The notes: generated from the letters alone by a model not told the origin. 64,000 nt of DNA from Pyxidicoccus caerfyrddinensis (GCF_010894405.1 NZ_JAAIYA010000019.1:156163-220162), one strand, 5' to 3'; counted from the stretch's first letter, positions 27,137 through 36,520 are shown. Translations and numbers: made by a program.

Positions 27137-28954
27137 ATGACGACACGCACCGGCCCCCGGCGGGCCTCGTTCAGCCGGCACCTGATGATTCCCATCCCCC
27201 TGGCCAACCTGGTGGGGGCGGTGCTCAGCCTGCACTTCGCCTCCCTCACCCTGGCCGACGAGCTGGCGCCGCGGATGGACCTCTTCGGGTGGATGGGGGC
27301 GGGGCTGACGGCCGTGACGCTGCTGACGGGCGCGGCGATTTCCCTGGGCCGGCTGCGCACCCTGCGCGGGCTGGAGCGCGGGGACGAGCCCGCCACGCCA
27401 GAGAAGCTGGCGGCGGCGGTGGCCGAGGTGACGCGAGCCCCGGACGACGCCTTCCTCGGCTCGCTGGGCCTGTGGCTGCTCACCACCGTCTCGCTGGGCG
27501 GAGTGATGTGGGGCGTGGGTGGGGTGGCGCCCTGGGTGGCGGGGCGCATCGCCGGGCTGGGGCTGCTCTTCGGGCCGCTCACCGCGCTGCTGGTCCACTG
27601 CCTCGTCATCCTCCGCTCGCGCAGGGTGGTGCTGTGGCTGGCGGACCTGGGGATGACGCACCCGCAGCTCATCGCCGCCATGCCCCGCCGGGGCGAGATT
27701 CGCGCGCGGCTGGTGGCCTTCACGTTCATCTGCGTGGTGACGCCCGCGGTGCTCTCCGCCCGGCTCGCCACGGCGCTGGGGGAGCGGCTCCTGACGCAGC
27801 TGACGCACGAGTCCGGCGCCGACGCGTCCCTCGCGCTGGCGGAGACGCTGCGCATGGAGGCGCTCACCTCGGGCGGCCTGCTGGTGACGCTCGTCTTCGG
27901 GCTGGCGCTGACCACCGCCTGGCTGGGTGGCACGCTGCTGGGCCGCCCCCTGCGCGAGCTGTCCGGCGAGGCGAGGCGCATCGCCGAGGGCGACCTGGCC
28001 AGCCCGCGCGTGGTGCCCGCGGAGGACGAGGTCTGGGACGTGTCCGCCGCCTTCACCACCATGCGCGCGCACCTGGCGGACGTCATGTCCCAGCTCCAGC
28101 GCGCCGGTGCGCAGATTTCCGCGACGACGGAGGAAATCCTCTCCACCTCCGGGCGCTACGAGGCGGGCGCCGCGGAGCAGGCCAGCTCGCTGGACGAGAC
28201 GAGCGCCACCACGGAGGAACTGGCGCGCTCGGCGCGGCAGATTGCGGAGAACGCGGGCTCGGTGGCGGAAATCGCCCACCGCACGCTGGGTGCGGCGGAG
28301 CAGGGGCAGGGCAGCGCGGAGGCCTTCCTCGGCTCCATGGCGCGCATGCGCCAGGACAACGGCGCGATTGCCTCCGCGGTGGTGCGGCTCAACAAGCGCG
28401 TGCAGCAGATTGGCAAGATTGTCGAGTTCATCAACGGCGTGGCCGACAAGTCGGACCTGCTCGCGCTCAACGCGGAGCTGGAGGGCACCAAGGCGGGTGA
28501 AGTAGGGCGGGGCTTCTCGCTGGTGGCCGCGGAGATGCGGCGCCTGGCAGAGAACGTGCTGGAGTCCACCAAGGAGATTGAAGGCCTCATCGAGGAGGTG
28601 CGCGAGGCGTCCGCCGCGGCCGTGTCCGCGACGCAGGGCGGCGTGCGCGCGGTGGAGACGGGCACCAATCTGGCGCAGCAGGTGTCCGAGTCGCTGCGCC
28701 AGATTGTGGACCTGGCGGGCCAGACGTCGGACGCGGTGCGCAGCATCTCCCTGGCCACGCAGCAGCAGCAGACGGGCACCGACCAGCTCGCGGACACGAT
28801 GGCGGACATCCTCCGCATCACCCAGCAGAGCCTCAACGCCACCAAGCAGGTGAGCACCGCCAACACGGACCTGCTGGTGCTGGCGCGTGACTTGCGCGGC
28901 GTGGTGGAGCGCTTCCAGATTGGCCGGGACACGCTCCGGGAGGATGGCGGGTGA
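27137..28954 (+). CDS. Methyl-accepting chemotaxis protein, tandem paralogue
   Basis: 605 aa from ATG 27137, with AGGGGG 2-3 nt upstream. Same plan as the preceding protein: several membrane segments in the first 270 residues, HAMP, then a near-identical hairpin and tip (VVRLNKRVQQIGKIVEF and ALNAELEGTKAGE). The N-terminal membrane regions have diverged while the cytoplasmic parts are very close, which points to duplication with changed input. Its stop overlaps the CheA start by 4 nt. Confidence 0.88.
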   Translation: MTTRTGPRRASFSRHLMIPIPLANLVGAVLSLHFASLTLADELAPRMDLFGWMGAGLTAVTLLTGAAISLGRLRTLRGLERGDEPATPEKLAAAVAEVTRAPDDAFLGSLGLWLLTTVSLGGVMWGVGGVAPWVAGRIAGLGLLFGPLTALLVHCLVILRSRRVVLWLADLGMTHPQLIAAMPRRGEIRARLVAFTFICVVTPAVLSARLATALGERLLTQLTHESGADASLALAETLRMEALTSGGLLVTLVFGLALTTAWLGGTLLGRPLRELSGEARRIAEGDLASPRVVPAEDEVWDVSAAFTTMRAHLADVMSQLQRAGAQISATTEEILSTSGRYEAGAAEQASSLDETSATTEELARSARQIAENAGSVAEIAHRTLGAAEQGQGSAEAFLGSMARMRQDNGAIASAVVRLNKRVQQIGKIVEFINGVADKSDLLALNAELEGTKAGEVGRGFSLVAAEMRRLAENVLESTKEIEGLIEEVREASAAAVSATQGGVRAVETGTNLAQQVSESLRQIVDLAGQTSDAVRSISLATQQQQTGTDQLADTMADILRITQQSLNATKQVSTANTDLLVLARDLRGVVERFQIGRDTLREDGG

Positions 28955-31329
28955 ACCCGAGCGACCGCCTGCTCAAGCAGTTCCGGGACCTGGTGACGGT
29001 GCGGCTGGAGCGCATCAACCGGGCCCTGATGGAGCTGGAGGCCGGGGCGAATGCCGAGGCCGGGCGGGGCGTGCTGCGCGAGCTGCACGGGCTCAAGGGC
29101 GAGGCCCGGATGATGGGCTTCGACGACATCAACGCGCTCGTCCACGAGATGGAGGAGCTGGTCCGCTGCACCGAGGCGCAGCGCTACAGCCTCTCGCCTC
29201 CGTCCGCCGACGCGCTCCTCCTGGCCGCCGACGCCGTGCTCGTGCTGTCCGGCGCGCTGCCCTCCGCGGACCCGCCGCCGCGCGTGGACTCGCTCGTGGT
29301 GTCGCTCCAGGCCTGCATCCGCTCCGAGGCGGACCGCGTGGCCCTCCTCGTCGTCCCCCCGCTGGAGTCCTCGTCCGGGCCGGGCGCCGCGACAGCCGCA
29401 CCCCAGCCCCGGGGCGAGCCCGAGGCCCGGAGCCCCACGGCCAGGACTCCCGCTCGCATCGGCGTCACGCCGGGGGTGGTGCCCCCGCACAAGAGCGTGG
29501 CTGGCCCGCTCGCCGCCGTGGCCGCTCCACCCACCGCCACGTCCACCGCCGCCTCGACGCTGTCCCAGCTGCCGGCACCGGCCTCCGGACCGGCGCGCGC
29601 GCCCGGCGGTGGCTCGACGGCGGCCCGCCAGCCCGAGGCGCGCTCGGACACGGCGGTGCGCATCGGCGTGGCGAGCCTGGACGTGCTCACCAGCGCCGTC
29701 ACCAACCTGGCGCAGGTGGCGCGGCGGCGCGAGCTGGCCAACGCCCGCCGCCTGGCCCTGGCGCGCGAGCTGAGCCAGCTGGCCCGCGAGGCGGAGGACC
29801 TGGGGCCCGCGGGCGCGGCGCTGGCCGCGCGGCTGAGCACGGCCAAGGAGCTGGCCGCCGCGCTCCACCGCGAGTCCAAGCTGCTGTCCAACGCGGAGCT
29901 GCGCGACCTGGGCATGGTGGTGGAGGAGGTGCAGACGCTGCGGATGCTCCCGCTGTCCGTCCTCTTCGAGCCCTACCCACGCATGGTGAGAGACCTCTCT
30001 CGCGCGCTGGGCAAGGAGGTGGAGCTCGTCGTCGACGGCGAGGACACCCGCGCGGACCGGGCGGTGGTGGAGGCCCTGCGCGAGCCCCTCATGCACCTGG
30101 TGCGCAACGCGCTGGACCACGGGCTGGAGACGCGGGTGGAGCGGGTGGCCTCGGACAAGAAGCCCCGGGGCTGCCTCACGCTGCGCGCCGCGCGGGAGGG
30201 CAGCCGCATCGTCCTGCGCGTGGAGGATGACGGCATGGGGGTGGACCCGGTCCAGCTCCGCCGGGTGGCCGTGCGCAAGGGCTTCCTGGACGAGAGCGCC
30301 GCCAACGCCCTGTCGGACGCCGCGGCCCGCGAGCTCATCTTCCTCCCCGGCTTCACGTCGCGCGAGGTGGTGACCGACCTGTCGGGTCGGGGCGTGGGGC
30401 TGGACGCCGTGCGCACCTCCATCCAGGGCCTGGGCGGCGACGTGGGCGTGGAGTCCGCGCCCGGCTGGGGCACCATCTTCGAGGTGCGGGTGCCCGTCTC
30501 CCTCACCGTGGCGCCGCTGCTCTTCATCCAGGTGGGGGAGGAGACGCTGGCCCTCAGCGCCACCCACGTCTCGCGCGCCCTCAAGGTGGAGTCGTCCAAC
30601 CTGTGCGAGGTGGCCGGACGCGCCTCCCTGCTGGTGGAGGGCCGGGTGCTGCCGCTCGCTTCGCTGGCCTCGCTGCTGGGCCTGGCTCCCGAGCGCCCCG
30701 TCCGTGAGGGCGAACTGGCACTGGTGGTGCGCAGCCAGGGTGGGGCCGCCGCGCTGGTGGTGGACCGGGTGCTGGAGGAGCGCGTCCAGGCCATCCTCCC
30801 CGTGCGGGGCGTGCTCGCGCGCTTCGCCCACCTCACCGGCGCCACGTCCCTGGCGGACGGGCGGCTGGCCATGGTGCTGTCGGCCGCCTACCTCACCTCC
30901 AGCGCCCACGGCACGGCCCCCCTGCGGCTGCCCCGCTCGGCGCCTCCGGGCGTCCAGTCGCGCAAGCGGCGCATCCTCGTGGTGGACGACTCGCCCCTCA
31001 CCCGGGAGCTCATCTCCAACCTCCTGGAGGCGGTGGGGTACGACACCGTCATGGCCGGCGACGGCGCCGAGGCCCTGGAGCAGGTGGACGTCCATGCCCT
31101 GGACCTGGTCGTCACCGACCTGGAGATGCCGGGCGTGGACGGCCTGGAGCTCACCCGCCGCCTCAAGGGACACCCCGCCCACTCCCGCCTGCCCGTCGTC
31201 ATCCTCACCACGCGTGGTGGCGAGGAGGACCGGCGGCGTGGGCTGGCGGCCGGGGCGGACGGCTACATCACCAAGGGCGACCTGGTGCGACAGGACCTGG
31301 TGGATGTGGTGGGGCGCCTGTTGGGCTGA
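28951..31329 (+). CDS. cheA: CheA histidine kinase with a C-terminal receiver domain
   Basis: 792 aa from GTG 28951. Hpt domain at residues 1-110 with phospho-acceptor His46 in LHGLKGEARMMG. An Ala/Pro-rich linker runs to about residue 230. Then the dimerisation helices and HATPase domain (LVRNALDHGLE, VEDDGMGVD, GRGVGLDAVR), a CheW-like domain (residues 520-650), and a receiver domain (ILVVDDSPLTRELISNLLE, Asp in LVVTDLEMPGVDG, ITKGD). It phosphorylates CheB and its own receiver under receptor control. Hybrid CheA-REC kinases are common in myxobacterial systems without flagella. No separate CheY gene is present in this operon. Confidence 0.92.
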   Translation: MNPSDRLLKQFRDLVTVRLERINRALMELEAGANAEAGRGVLRELHGLKGEARMMGFDDINALVHEMEELVRCTEAQRYSLSPPSADALLLAADAVLVLSGALPSADPPPRVDSLVVSLQACIRSEADRVALLVVPPLESSSGPGAATAAPQPRGEPEARSPTARTPARIGVTPGVVPPHKSVAGPLAAVAAPPTATSTAASTLSQLPAPASGPARAPGGGSTAARQPEARSDTAVRIGVASLDVLTSAVTNLAQVARRRELANARRLALARELSQLAREAEDLGPAGAALAARLSTAKELAAALHRESKLLSNAELRDLGMVVEEVQTLRMLPLSVLFEPYPRMVRDLSRALGKEVELVVDGEDTRADRAVVEALREPLMHLVRNALDHGLETRVERVASDKKPRGCLTLRAAREGSRIVLRVEDDGMGVDPVQLRRVAVRKGFLDESAANALSDAAARELIFLPGFTSREVVTDLSGRGVGLDAVRTSIQGLGGDVGVESAPGWGTIFEVRVPVSLTVAPLLFIQVGEETLALSATHVSRALKVESSNLCEVAGRASLLVEGRVLPLASLASLLGLAPERPVREGELALVVRSQGGAAALVVDRVLEERVQAILPVRGVLARFAHLTGATSLADGRLAMVLSAAYLTSSAHGTAPLRLPRSAPPGVQSRKRRILVVDDSPLTRELISNLLEAVGYDTVMAGDGAEALEQVDVHALDLVVTDLEMPGVDGLELTRRLKGHPAHSRLPVVILTTRGGEEDRRRGLAAGADGYITKGDLVRQDLVDVVGRLLG

Positions 31330-31373
31330 CAGCCTCCACCCTCAACGTCCTGAGGACAGTCCCGCGCATTGGC

Positions 31374-31379
31374 TATACT
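31374..31379 (+). promoter_or_regulatory. Possible -10 element before cheB
   Basis: TATACT lies 32 nt before the cheB start in the 81-nt gap after cheA, the widest gap inside the cheW-cheR run. No clear -35 is seen, so an internal promoter is only suggested. Confidence 0.25.
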
Positions 31380-31410
31380 CCCCGCTTCGCGCACGGGGTA
31401 TGGACAGGGC

Positions 31411-32469
31411 ATGGGCAAGAAAGTGTCGGTGCTGGTGGTCGATGACTCACTCATCTGCCGACAGCTCATCTGCGACGCGCTGACGAAGGACCCGGACATC
31501 GAGGTCGTCGGGTCCTGCGCGGACGGCAAGCAGGCCGTCGAGATGACGAAGGAGCTGCGTCCCCACGTCATCACGATGGACGTGGACATGCCCGTCATGG
31601 ACGGGCTGACGGCCACCGAGCACATCATGGCCGAGTGCCCCACGCCCATCCTGGTGCTCACCGCGGACCCTCGCTCGCAGGCCCCGGAGCTGACCTACCG
31701 CGCGCTGGAGCTGGGCGCGCTCGCCCTCCAAATCAAGCCCGCCATCGACGCGGGGCCGGACGCGTGGAACCTCGTCCGCGAAATCAAGCTGCTGTCCTCG
31801 GTGCGCGTCATCCGCCACCTGCGCCGGCCCCAGCGCGGCAACATCACCCCGCCCCGGGTGGCCACGTCGGTGCTGCCGGCGGTGTCCATGGGCGTGGTGG
31901 CCGTGGCCGCCAGCACGGGTGGGCCGCAGGTGCTCTTCCGGATGCTGTCGGAGCTGCCGGCGGACTTCCCGGCGCCCATCGTCATCGTCCAGCACATCAA
32001 CGCGGCCTTCGCGGAGTCGCTGGCCGGGTGGCTCGCCAACACCAGCCGGCTGAAGGTGCGCCTCGCCCAGGATGGCGAGCCGCTGATGCCGGGGCACGTG
32101 CTCATCGCTCCGCCGGGGCAGCACCTCGTCATCCCCTTCCGGGGACGGGTGGGCCTCAAGCCGGGCGTGGAGCGCGACGGGCACATGCCGTCCGGCACGG
32201 TGCTGCTGGAGAGCGCGGCGCGCACGTACGGCCGGCGCGCGGTGGGGCTGGTGCTGACGGGCATGGGCGCGGACGGCGCGGACGGGCTCCTGTCCATCAA
32301 GCAGGCCGGAGGGCTGACGCTGGCGCAGAACGAGGAGTCCTGTGTGGTGTTCGGCATGCCGGGCGCGGCGGTGGAGCGCAAGGCGGTGGACCACCTCATC
32401 CACGGGGACGACGTCGCGAGCACGCTGGCGCGGCTGGCTCGGGGCGAGTCCCTCGCCGTGGGACGCTGA
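31411..32469 (+). CDS. cheB: CheB protein-glutamate methylesterase
   Basis: 352 aa from ATG 31411 (GGACAGGG upstream). Receiver domain with Asp57 (ITMDVDMPVMDG). Catalytic domain with the Ser-His-Asp triad: Ser in AASTGGPQ, His in VQHINAAF and Asp in GMGADGADG. It removes methyl groups from receptor glutamates when phosphorylated by CheA. Followed after 6 nt by cheR. Confidence 0.92.
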   Translation: MGKKVSVLVVDDSLICRQLICDALTKDPDIEVVGSCADGKQAVEMTKELRPHVITMDVDMPVMDGLTATEHIMAECPTPILVLTADPRSQAPELTYRALELGALALQIKPAIDAGPDAWNLVREIKLLSSVRVIRHLRRPQRGNITPPRVATSVLPAVSMGVVAVAASTGGPQVLFRMLSELPADFPAPIVIVQHINAAFAESLAGWLANTSRLKVRLAQDGEPLMPGHVLIAPPGQHLVIPFRGRVGLKPGVERDGHMPSGTVLLESAARTYGRRAVGLVLTGMGADGADGLLSIKQAGGLTLAQNEESCVVFGMPGAAVERKAVDHLIHGDDVASTLARLARGESLAVGR

Positions 32470-32475
32470 GTCAGG

Positions 32476-33822
32476 GTGGAGGCCGCCGGGGCGCAATGGG
32501 CGGGCGTACGCGCCTTCCTCACGGCGCGCACCGGCATGTCGCTGAGCGGCCCGCAGGTGCGCCGGCTGGATGAGCGGCTGGCGTCGCGCAGCCGGGACCT
32601 CACCCCGCAGCAGTACCTCAACTTCATCAAGTCCCCCTCCGGCGCCCTGGAGCTGGAGGAGCTCATCAACGCGGTGGTGGTCCACAAGACGGACCTCTTC
32701 CGGGACGAGGTGCAGCTGGCGGCGTTCCGCCACCAGGTGCTGATGCCGCTGGTGGAGCGGGCGCGGCGGCCGCTGCGCGTCTGGAGCGCGGGCTGCGCCA
32801 CGGGCGAGGAGGTGGCCACGCTGCTGGTGCTGCTCGCGGAGGCGGGCGCGGACCCGGGCAGCACGGTGCTGGGCACGGACATCTCCGCGCACGCGCTGCG
32901 GCGGGCCCAGGGGCTGGGCTTCACCGAGGAGCAGCTGCGCCGGGTGCCGCCCGGCTCCCGCGAGCGCTACTTCGTCCCGGCGGGGCCGCGGATGGGGCTG
33001 GTGCCGGCCCTGCGCGAGCGCGCGAGCTTCCAGCTCCACAACCTGATGGACACGCCGTACCCGGCTCCGGCGGGCGGCGGCGGCTTCGATGTCATCTTCT
33101 GCCGCAACGTGCTCATCTACTTCACAGGAGAGGCCTTCCAGCGGACGGTGGAGGTGCTCGCCTCGAGCCTCCTGCCGGGGGGCACGCTGGTGCTGTCCTC
33201 CTCGGAGCCGCTGCTCCAGCTTCCCCCGTCGCTGCGGGTGCTGCGTGGTGAGCAGGCGTTCTTCTACGTGCGCGCGGAGGAGTCCGCCGGAGGGGAGGGG
33301 CTCACCGGCTTCCCGGTGCCGCCGAAGCGGCCGTCCGGAAGCGTCGCCGTGGTGGGGACTCCCGCCTCCGGAGACGAGTCGCGAAGGCGGACCGCGACCA
33401 CCGCCGCGCTGGATGTCACCCCGAGAAAAGGCCCCGGCTTCTCACCGCCCTCCGCCGAGCGTCCTCGTGAAGCGGGGGACGCCGCCTCCAGCCAGGTGGC
33501 GCCCGGCATCACCGAGGCGGACCACCTCTTCGCGGGCGTCCTCGACGGCACCTCCTCGGGCGGCACGGAGGACATGGCGGAGCGGGACTTGCGCCGCTGC
33601 CTCGCGTTGGATCCGGACCACGCCGCCGCGCGCTACCTGCTGGCGCTGCTCCTGGAGCAGGGGGGGCGGCCCCTCGATGCCGGCATCGAGTATCTCCGTG
33701 CGCTCCAGTCGCTGGAGGCCGGCCGCGCGCGCCCCGTGCCCTTCTTCCTCAACCCCGCGCGGCTCCAGGTGGCCTGCGCGCACGCCGTGGAGCGCCTGGA
33801 GGCGGCCACCCGCGCGCGCTGA
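32476..33822 (+). CDS. cheR: CheR methyltransferase with a TPR-like tail
   Basis: 448 aa from GTG 32476. Residues 1-270 are a CheR methyltransferase (LINAVVVHKTDLFRDEVQL, WSAGCATGEE for S-adenosylmethionine, FDVIFCRNVLIYF). A variable linker of about 100 residues follows, then a helical repeat (LDPDHAAARYLLALLLEQGGRPLDAG) like a TPR pair. It methylates receptor glutamates. A TPR tail can replace pentapeptide tethering, which fits receptors that lack the pentapeptide. Confidence 0.88.
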   Translation: MEAAGAQWAGVRAFLTARTGMSLSGPQVRRLDERLASRSRDLTPQQYLNFIKSPSGALELEELINAVVVHKTDLFRDEVQLAAFRHQVLMPLVERARRPLRVWSAGCATGEEVATLLVLLAEAGADPGSTVLGTDISAHALRRAQGLGFTEEQLRRVPPGSRERYFVPAGPRMGLVPALRERASFQLHNLMDTPYPAPAGGGGFDVIFCRNVLIYFTGEAFQRTVEVLASSLLPGGTLVLSSSEPLLQLPPSLRVLRGEQAFFYVRAEESAGGEGLTGFPVPPKRPSGSVAVVGTPASGDESRRRTATTAALDVTPRKGPGFSPPSAERPREAGDAASSQVAPGITEADHLFAGVLDGTSSGGTEDMAERDLRRCLALDPDHAAARYLLALLLEQGGRPLDAGIEYLRALQSLEAGRARPVPFFLNPARLQVACAHAVERLEAATRAR

Positions 33823-33843
33823 AGGAAGCGGCCGGGCGGGCTC

Positions 33844-33876
33844 CCCGTCCGGGGGCGTGCGAGAAGTCCGGACGGG
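33844..33876 (+). terminator. Inverted repeat after cheR
   Basis: CCCGTCCGG (33844-33852) and CCGGACGGG (33868-33876) are perfect 9-bp complements with a 15-nt loop, placed 21 nt after the cheR stop. This is the likely end of the chemosensory transcript. Confidence 0.5.
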
Positions 33877-33906
33877 CGGGGGATTTGGCCGTAAGATGCC
33901 GGCCCC

Positions 33907-34752
33907 ATGCGAAGGCTCGTCCTGCTCGCCCTGCTGGCACTCCCTGGCTGTTTCTACCCTGCTGACCGTGGCCGCGCCCTCGAGGCGAAGGTGGACCGGC
34001 TCGGCGCCGAGTCCGCCCAGATGCAGGCGGAACTGAAGGAGGCGCGCGCGCAGCTCGCCTCCACGCTGCCGAAAATCGACGAGAAGGTCGCCGAGGTAAC
34101 GAAGGCCCTCGAGGGACTGGACACCGCCTCGCGCCGCAAGGACGCGGACATCGGCATCCAGTTCCAGAAGACGGTGGAGGACCTCGCCCAGCTGCGCGGC
34201 CAGGTGGAGACGTACCTCCACAAAATCACCGAGCTGGAGACGGCCCTGGGCGAGCAGGACAAGAAGCTGCTCGCCCTCCAGGGCACCGAGGCGGTGAAGG
34301 AGGCCGAGGCGAAGAAGAAGGCCGAGGAGCTCCAGCGCCCCACGGACAAGAAGGAGTTCCTCACCCTCGCCCAGGAGAAGGCCAAGGCCGGCGACGTGCT
34401 CGTGGCGCGCCAGCTCTACAGCGAGTTCCTGAAGAAGTGGACCAAGGACCCGCTGGTGGCGGACGCGCACTACGGCCTCGGCGAGACGTACTACTCCGAG
34501 CAGCGCTGCCGCGAGGCCCTCTTCGAGTACGGCAAGGTGGTGCAGGAGTATCCGAAGTCGGCGGCCGCGCCGGACGCGTACCTGCGCTCGTCGGAGTGCT
34601 TCTCCAAGCTGAAGATGAAGGACGAGTCGCGGCTGGCGCTCGAGGAGCTGGTGAAGGGCTACCCGAAGTCCGCCGCGGCCAAGACGGCGAAGGAGCGCAT
34701 CGCCGAGCTGGACAAGGCGGCGAAGACGCCCGCGAAGAAGGGGAAGAAATGA
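33907..34752 (+). CDS. CpoB/YbgF-like TPR lipoprotein
   Basis: 281 aa. Lipobox LPGC at residues 12-15. Residues 20-140 are a coiled coil (LEAKVDRLGAESAQMQAELKE is typical), and residues 145-265 hold three tetratricopeptide units (LYSEFLKKW...ADAHYGLGETYYSEQRCREALFEY...EYPKSAAAPDAYL). This is the architecture of CpoB/YbgF, a periplasmic partner of the Tol-Pal system that links outer-membrane constriction to cell-wall synthesis. Its stop overlaps the selenoprotein start by 4 nt (ATGA), so the two are coupled. Confidence 0.8.
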   Translation: MRRLVLLALLALPGCFYPADRGRALEAKVDRLGAESAQMQAELKEARAQLASTLPKIDEKVAEVTKALEGLDTASRRKDADIGIQFQKTVEDLAQLRGQVETYLHKITELETALGEQDKKLLALQGTEAVKEAEAKKKAEELQRPTDKKEFLTLAQEKAKAGDVLVARQLYSEFLKKWTKDPLVADAHYGLGETYYSEQRCREALFEYGKVVQEYPKSAAAPDAYLRSSECFSKLKMKDESRLALEELVKGYPKSAAAKTAKERIAELDKAAKTPAKKGKK

Positions 34753-35894
34753 ACCTGCGTCCGCCGCGGCTGGCCGCGCTCGCGCTGCTGCTCCTGCTGC
34801 CCCTGGTGGCGGGGGCGGCGCCGAAGCAGCTCACGCTGCTCTTCACCGGAGACAACGGGGGCGAAATCGCCCCCTGTGGTTGAAGGCACAACCCTTCTGG
34901 CGGTCTGGCCAGACGAAAAGTGACGATTGAGAAGGAGCGCGCGAAGGGCGTGCCGGTGCTCGTGCTGGATGCGGGCAATGCGCTCTTCAAGAGCCGCGAC
35001 AGTGGCGAGGCGCCGGATGCCAAGGCGCGCGCGGAGCTGCTGCTGTCGCAGATGGACGCGCAGGGCACCGCGGCCATGGCCGTGGGCACCCGCGACCTCG
35101 TGCTCGGCGTGGACCTTCTCAAGAAGGGGACGAAGAAGGCGAAGCTGAAGCTCCTGTCCGTCAACCTCGTGGACGCCCAGGGCAAGCCGTACTTCCCCGG
35201 CTCCATGGTGGCGGACGTGGGCGGGGTGAAGGTCGGCGTGGTGGGGGTGTCTCCCGCCACCACCGGGCCGGAGCCCGCGGCGCCCTCCGTGAAGGGCAAG
35301 CCCACGCCCATGCTCAAGGGCCTGCCGGTGGAGCCGGCGGTGGCGGCCGAGGTGAAGCGCCTGCGCGCCCAGGAGAAGGTGGACGTCGTCGTCGTGCTGG
35401 CGGCGGTGCCCTACGACGACGCCCTGCGCGTCGCCGAGCGGGTGGAGGGCGTGGACTTCGTGGTGCAATCCCACGAGGGGCGCGGCCAGGGCATGGCCCA
35501 GCGCGGGGCCATGGCCACCGTGATTCCGCCCGGAGACCGGGGCCGGCAGCTGGCGAAGCTGGAGCTGCGCCTGGACGGGCCCGGCCGCTTCGTGGACGTC
35601 TCCGAGCAGGAGCGGATGCGCCAGAGCCTGGGCATCGTCGAGAGCAACCTCGCCAAGGCGAAGGAGCGGCTCGCGGCCGCGACGGACCCCACCACGAAGC
35701 AGTCGCTCGAGCAGGCGGTCTCCAGCCTGGAGGCCCGGCGGACGGCCTTGAAGAAAGGCGTCGACGGGGGCGCAACGCACTCCGCCCGGACGCATCTACT
35801 GTCGTACATCCAGCTCGGGAGCGACGTGCCGGGGGATCCGGCCGTCCAGAAGTTGGTGGAACGCGTCGAGCCCCCTGGCTCGGCGGCCCACTGA
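34749..35894 (+). CDS. Predicted selenoprotein, metallophosphatase-like, exported
   Basis: 381 residues if UGA 34881-34883 is read as selenocysteine (Sec45). Residues 1-23 are a signal peptide. LTLLFTGDNGGEIAPCG-Sec follows, then RHNPSGGLARRKVTIEKE and VLVLDAGNALF in the same frame. Related exported proteins of the calcineurin-like/5'-nucleotidase type often carry PCGC...GGLARR, so Sec replaces the second Cys of CGC. Codon use is uniform on both sides and no other lesion exists. A SECIS-like hairpin follows the UGA. The C-terminal ~100 residues are a charged coiled coil. Coupled to the CpoB-like gene. The alternative, a simple nonsense mutation, would not explain the hairpin. Confidence 0.8.
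34884..34913 (+). promoter_or_regulatory. Bacterial SECIS element
   Basis: TCTGGC (34896-34901), loop GGTCTG (34902-34907) and GCCAGA (34908-34913) form a perfect 6-bp stem with a 6-nt loop. Eighteen nucleotides separate the UGA from the loop. In the E. coli fdhF SECIS the loop is also GGUCUG and the distance from UGA is also 18 nt. SelB binds this loop and delivers Sec-tRNA to the UGA. Confidence 0.8.
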
Positions 35895-35905
35895 CCCGAG
35901 CCGGC

Positions 35906-35934
35906 TTGTGAACCGGCCGGCGCGCCGTTATAAG
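35906..35934 (+). promoter_or_regulatory. Promoter of rpmE
   Basis: TTGTGA (35906-35911), 17-nt spacer, TATAAG (35929-35934): a good sigma-70-type promoter, 71 nt upstream of the rpmE start. Confidence 0.6.
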
Positions 35935-36005
35935 CGCCGGCCACCCTCAGTGCCGAACCTCCTACCCGTTGGCGGGTGGGGGAAAGGCACACTGGAGAGC
36001 GCGTC

Positions 36006-36305
36006 ATGAAGCCCGAGATTCATCCGGTTTATCCCGCTGCCCGAGTGACCTGTGCCTGCGGCAACTCGGTGGAGACGAAGTCCACCCGTGGGTCGTTCTC
36101 GGTGGAAATCTGCTCGAACTGCCACCCCTTCTTCACGGGCAAGTACAAGCTCGTGGACACGGCCGGCCGTATCGACCGCTTCCGCAAGAAGTACGCGAAC
36201 AACCCGGTCAAGGTCGAGGGCGCTGCCGCCGCCGAGGGCGCCGAGGCTGCCCCCGCCGCCGAGAAGCCCGCCGCCGCCAAGAAGGGCAAGAAGGCCGAGG
36301 CCTGA
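36006..36305 (+). CDS. rpmE: 50S ribosomal protein L31
   Basis: 99 aa from ATG 36006, with GGAGAG 4 nt upstream. Residues 1-70 are a typical L31 (KPEIHPVYPAARVTCACGNS...SVEICSNCHPFFTGK...RIDRFRKKY). The Cys residues in CACG and CSNC identify the zinc-binding type. The last 30 residues are an Ala/Lys-rich extension (EKPAAAKKGKKAEA) beyond the usual length of about 70. It sits at the large-subunit surface, bridging to the small subunit. Confidence 0.95.
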   Translation: MKPEIHPVYPAARVTCACGNSVETKSTRGSFSVEICSNCHPFFTGKYKLVDTAGRIDRFRKKYANNPVKVEGAAAAEGAEAAPAAEKPAAAKKGKKAEA

Positions 36306-36520
36306 TTCACGGCCACACGGCTTTCTTCACAGCCTGAGTTGAACCCGTCGAGCAGGGTGTCGGAGCGCCTCCACGAGAGGCCCTCCCGCCCTGCTCGCGG
36401 TGCTTCTACGGCCTGCTACACCCGTCAAGTTTCAGGGTGCTACAGACCAGAAATTAGACGTAGCACTGAAGTCACCGCACATTCCGCCGCGTCCACGACG
36501 AAGAGTCCGACGGAGGCGAG

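Noticed and set aside
28156..31182. A 1008-codon open frame on the minus strand
   Set aside because: It is antisense to the second MCP and cheA, is rich in His/Arg/Gln as expected from a shadow of high-GC coding DNA, and has no recognisable domain until its end, which only mirrors the MCP.
34920..35894. A separate gene starting at GTG 34920 after the UGA
   Set aside because: It has no ribosome binding site, would lack the signal peptide, and starts inside conserved sequence just after the GGLARR motif; the selenoprotein reading explains both halves.
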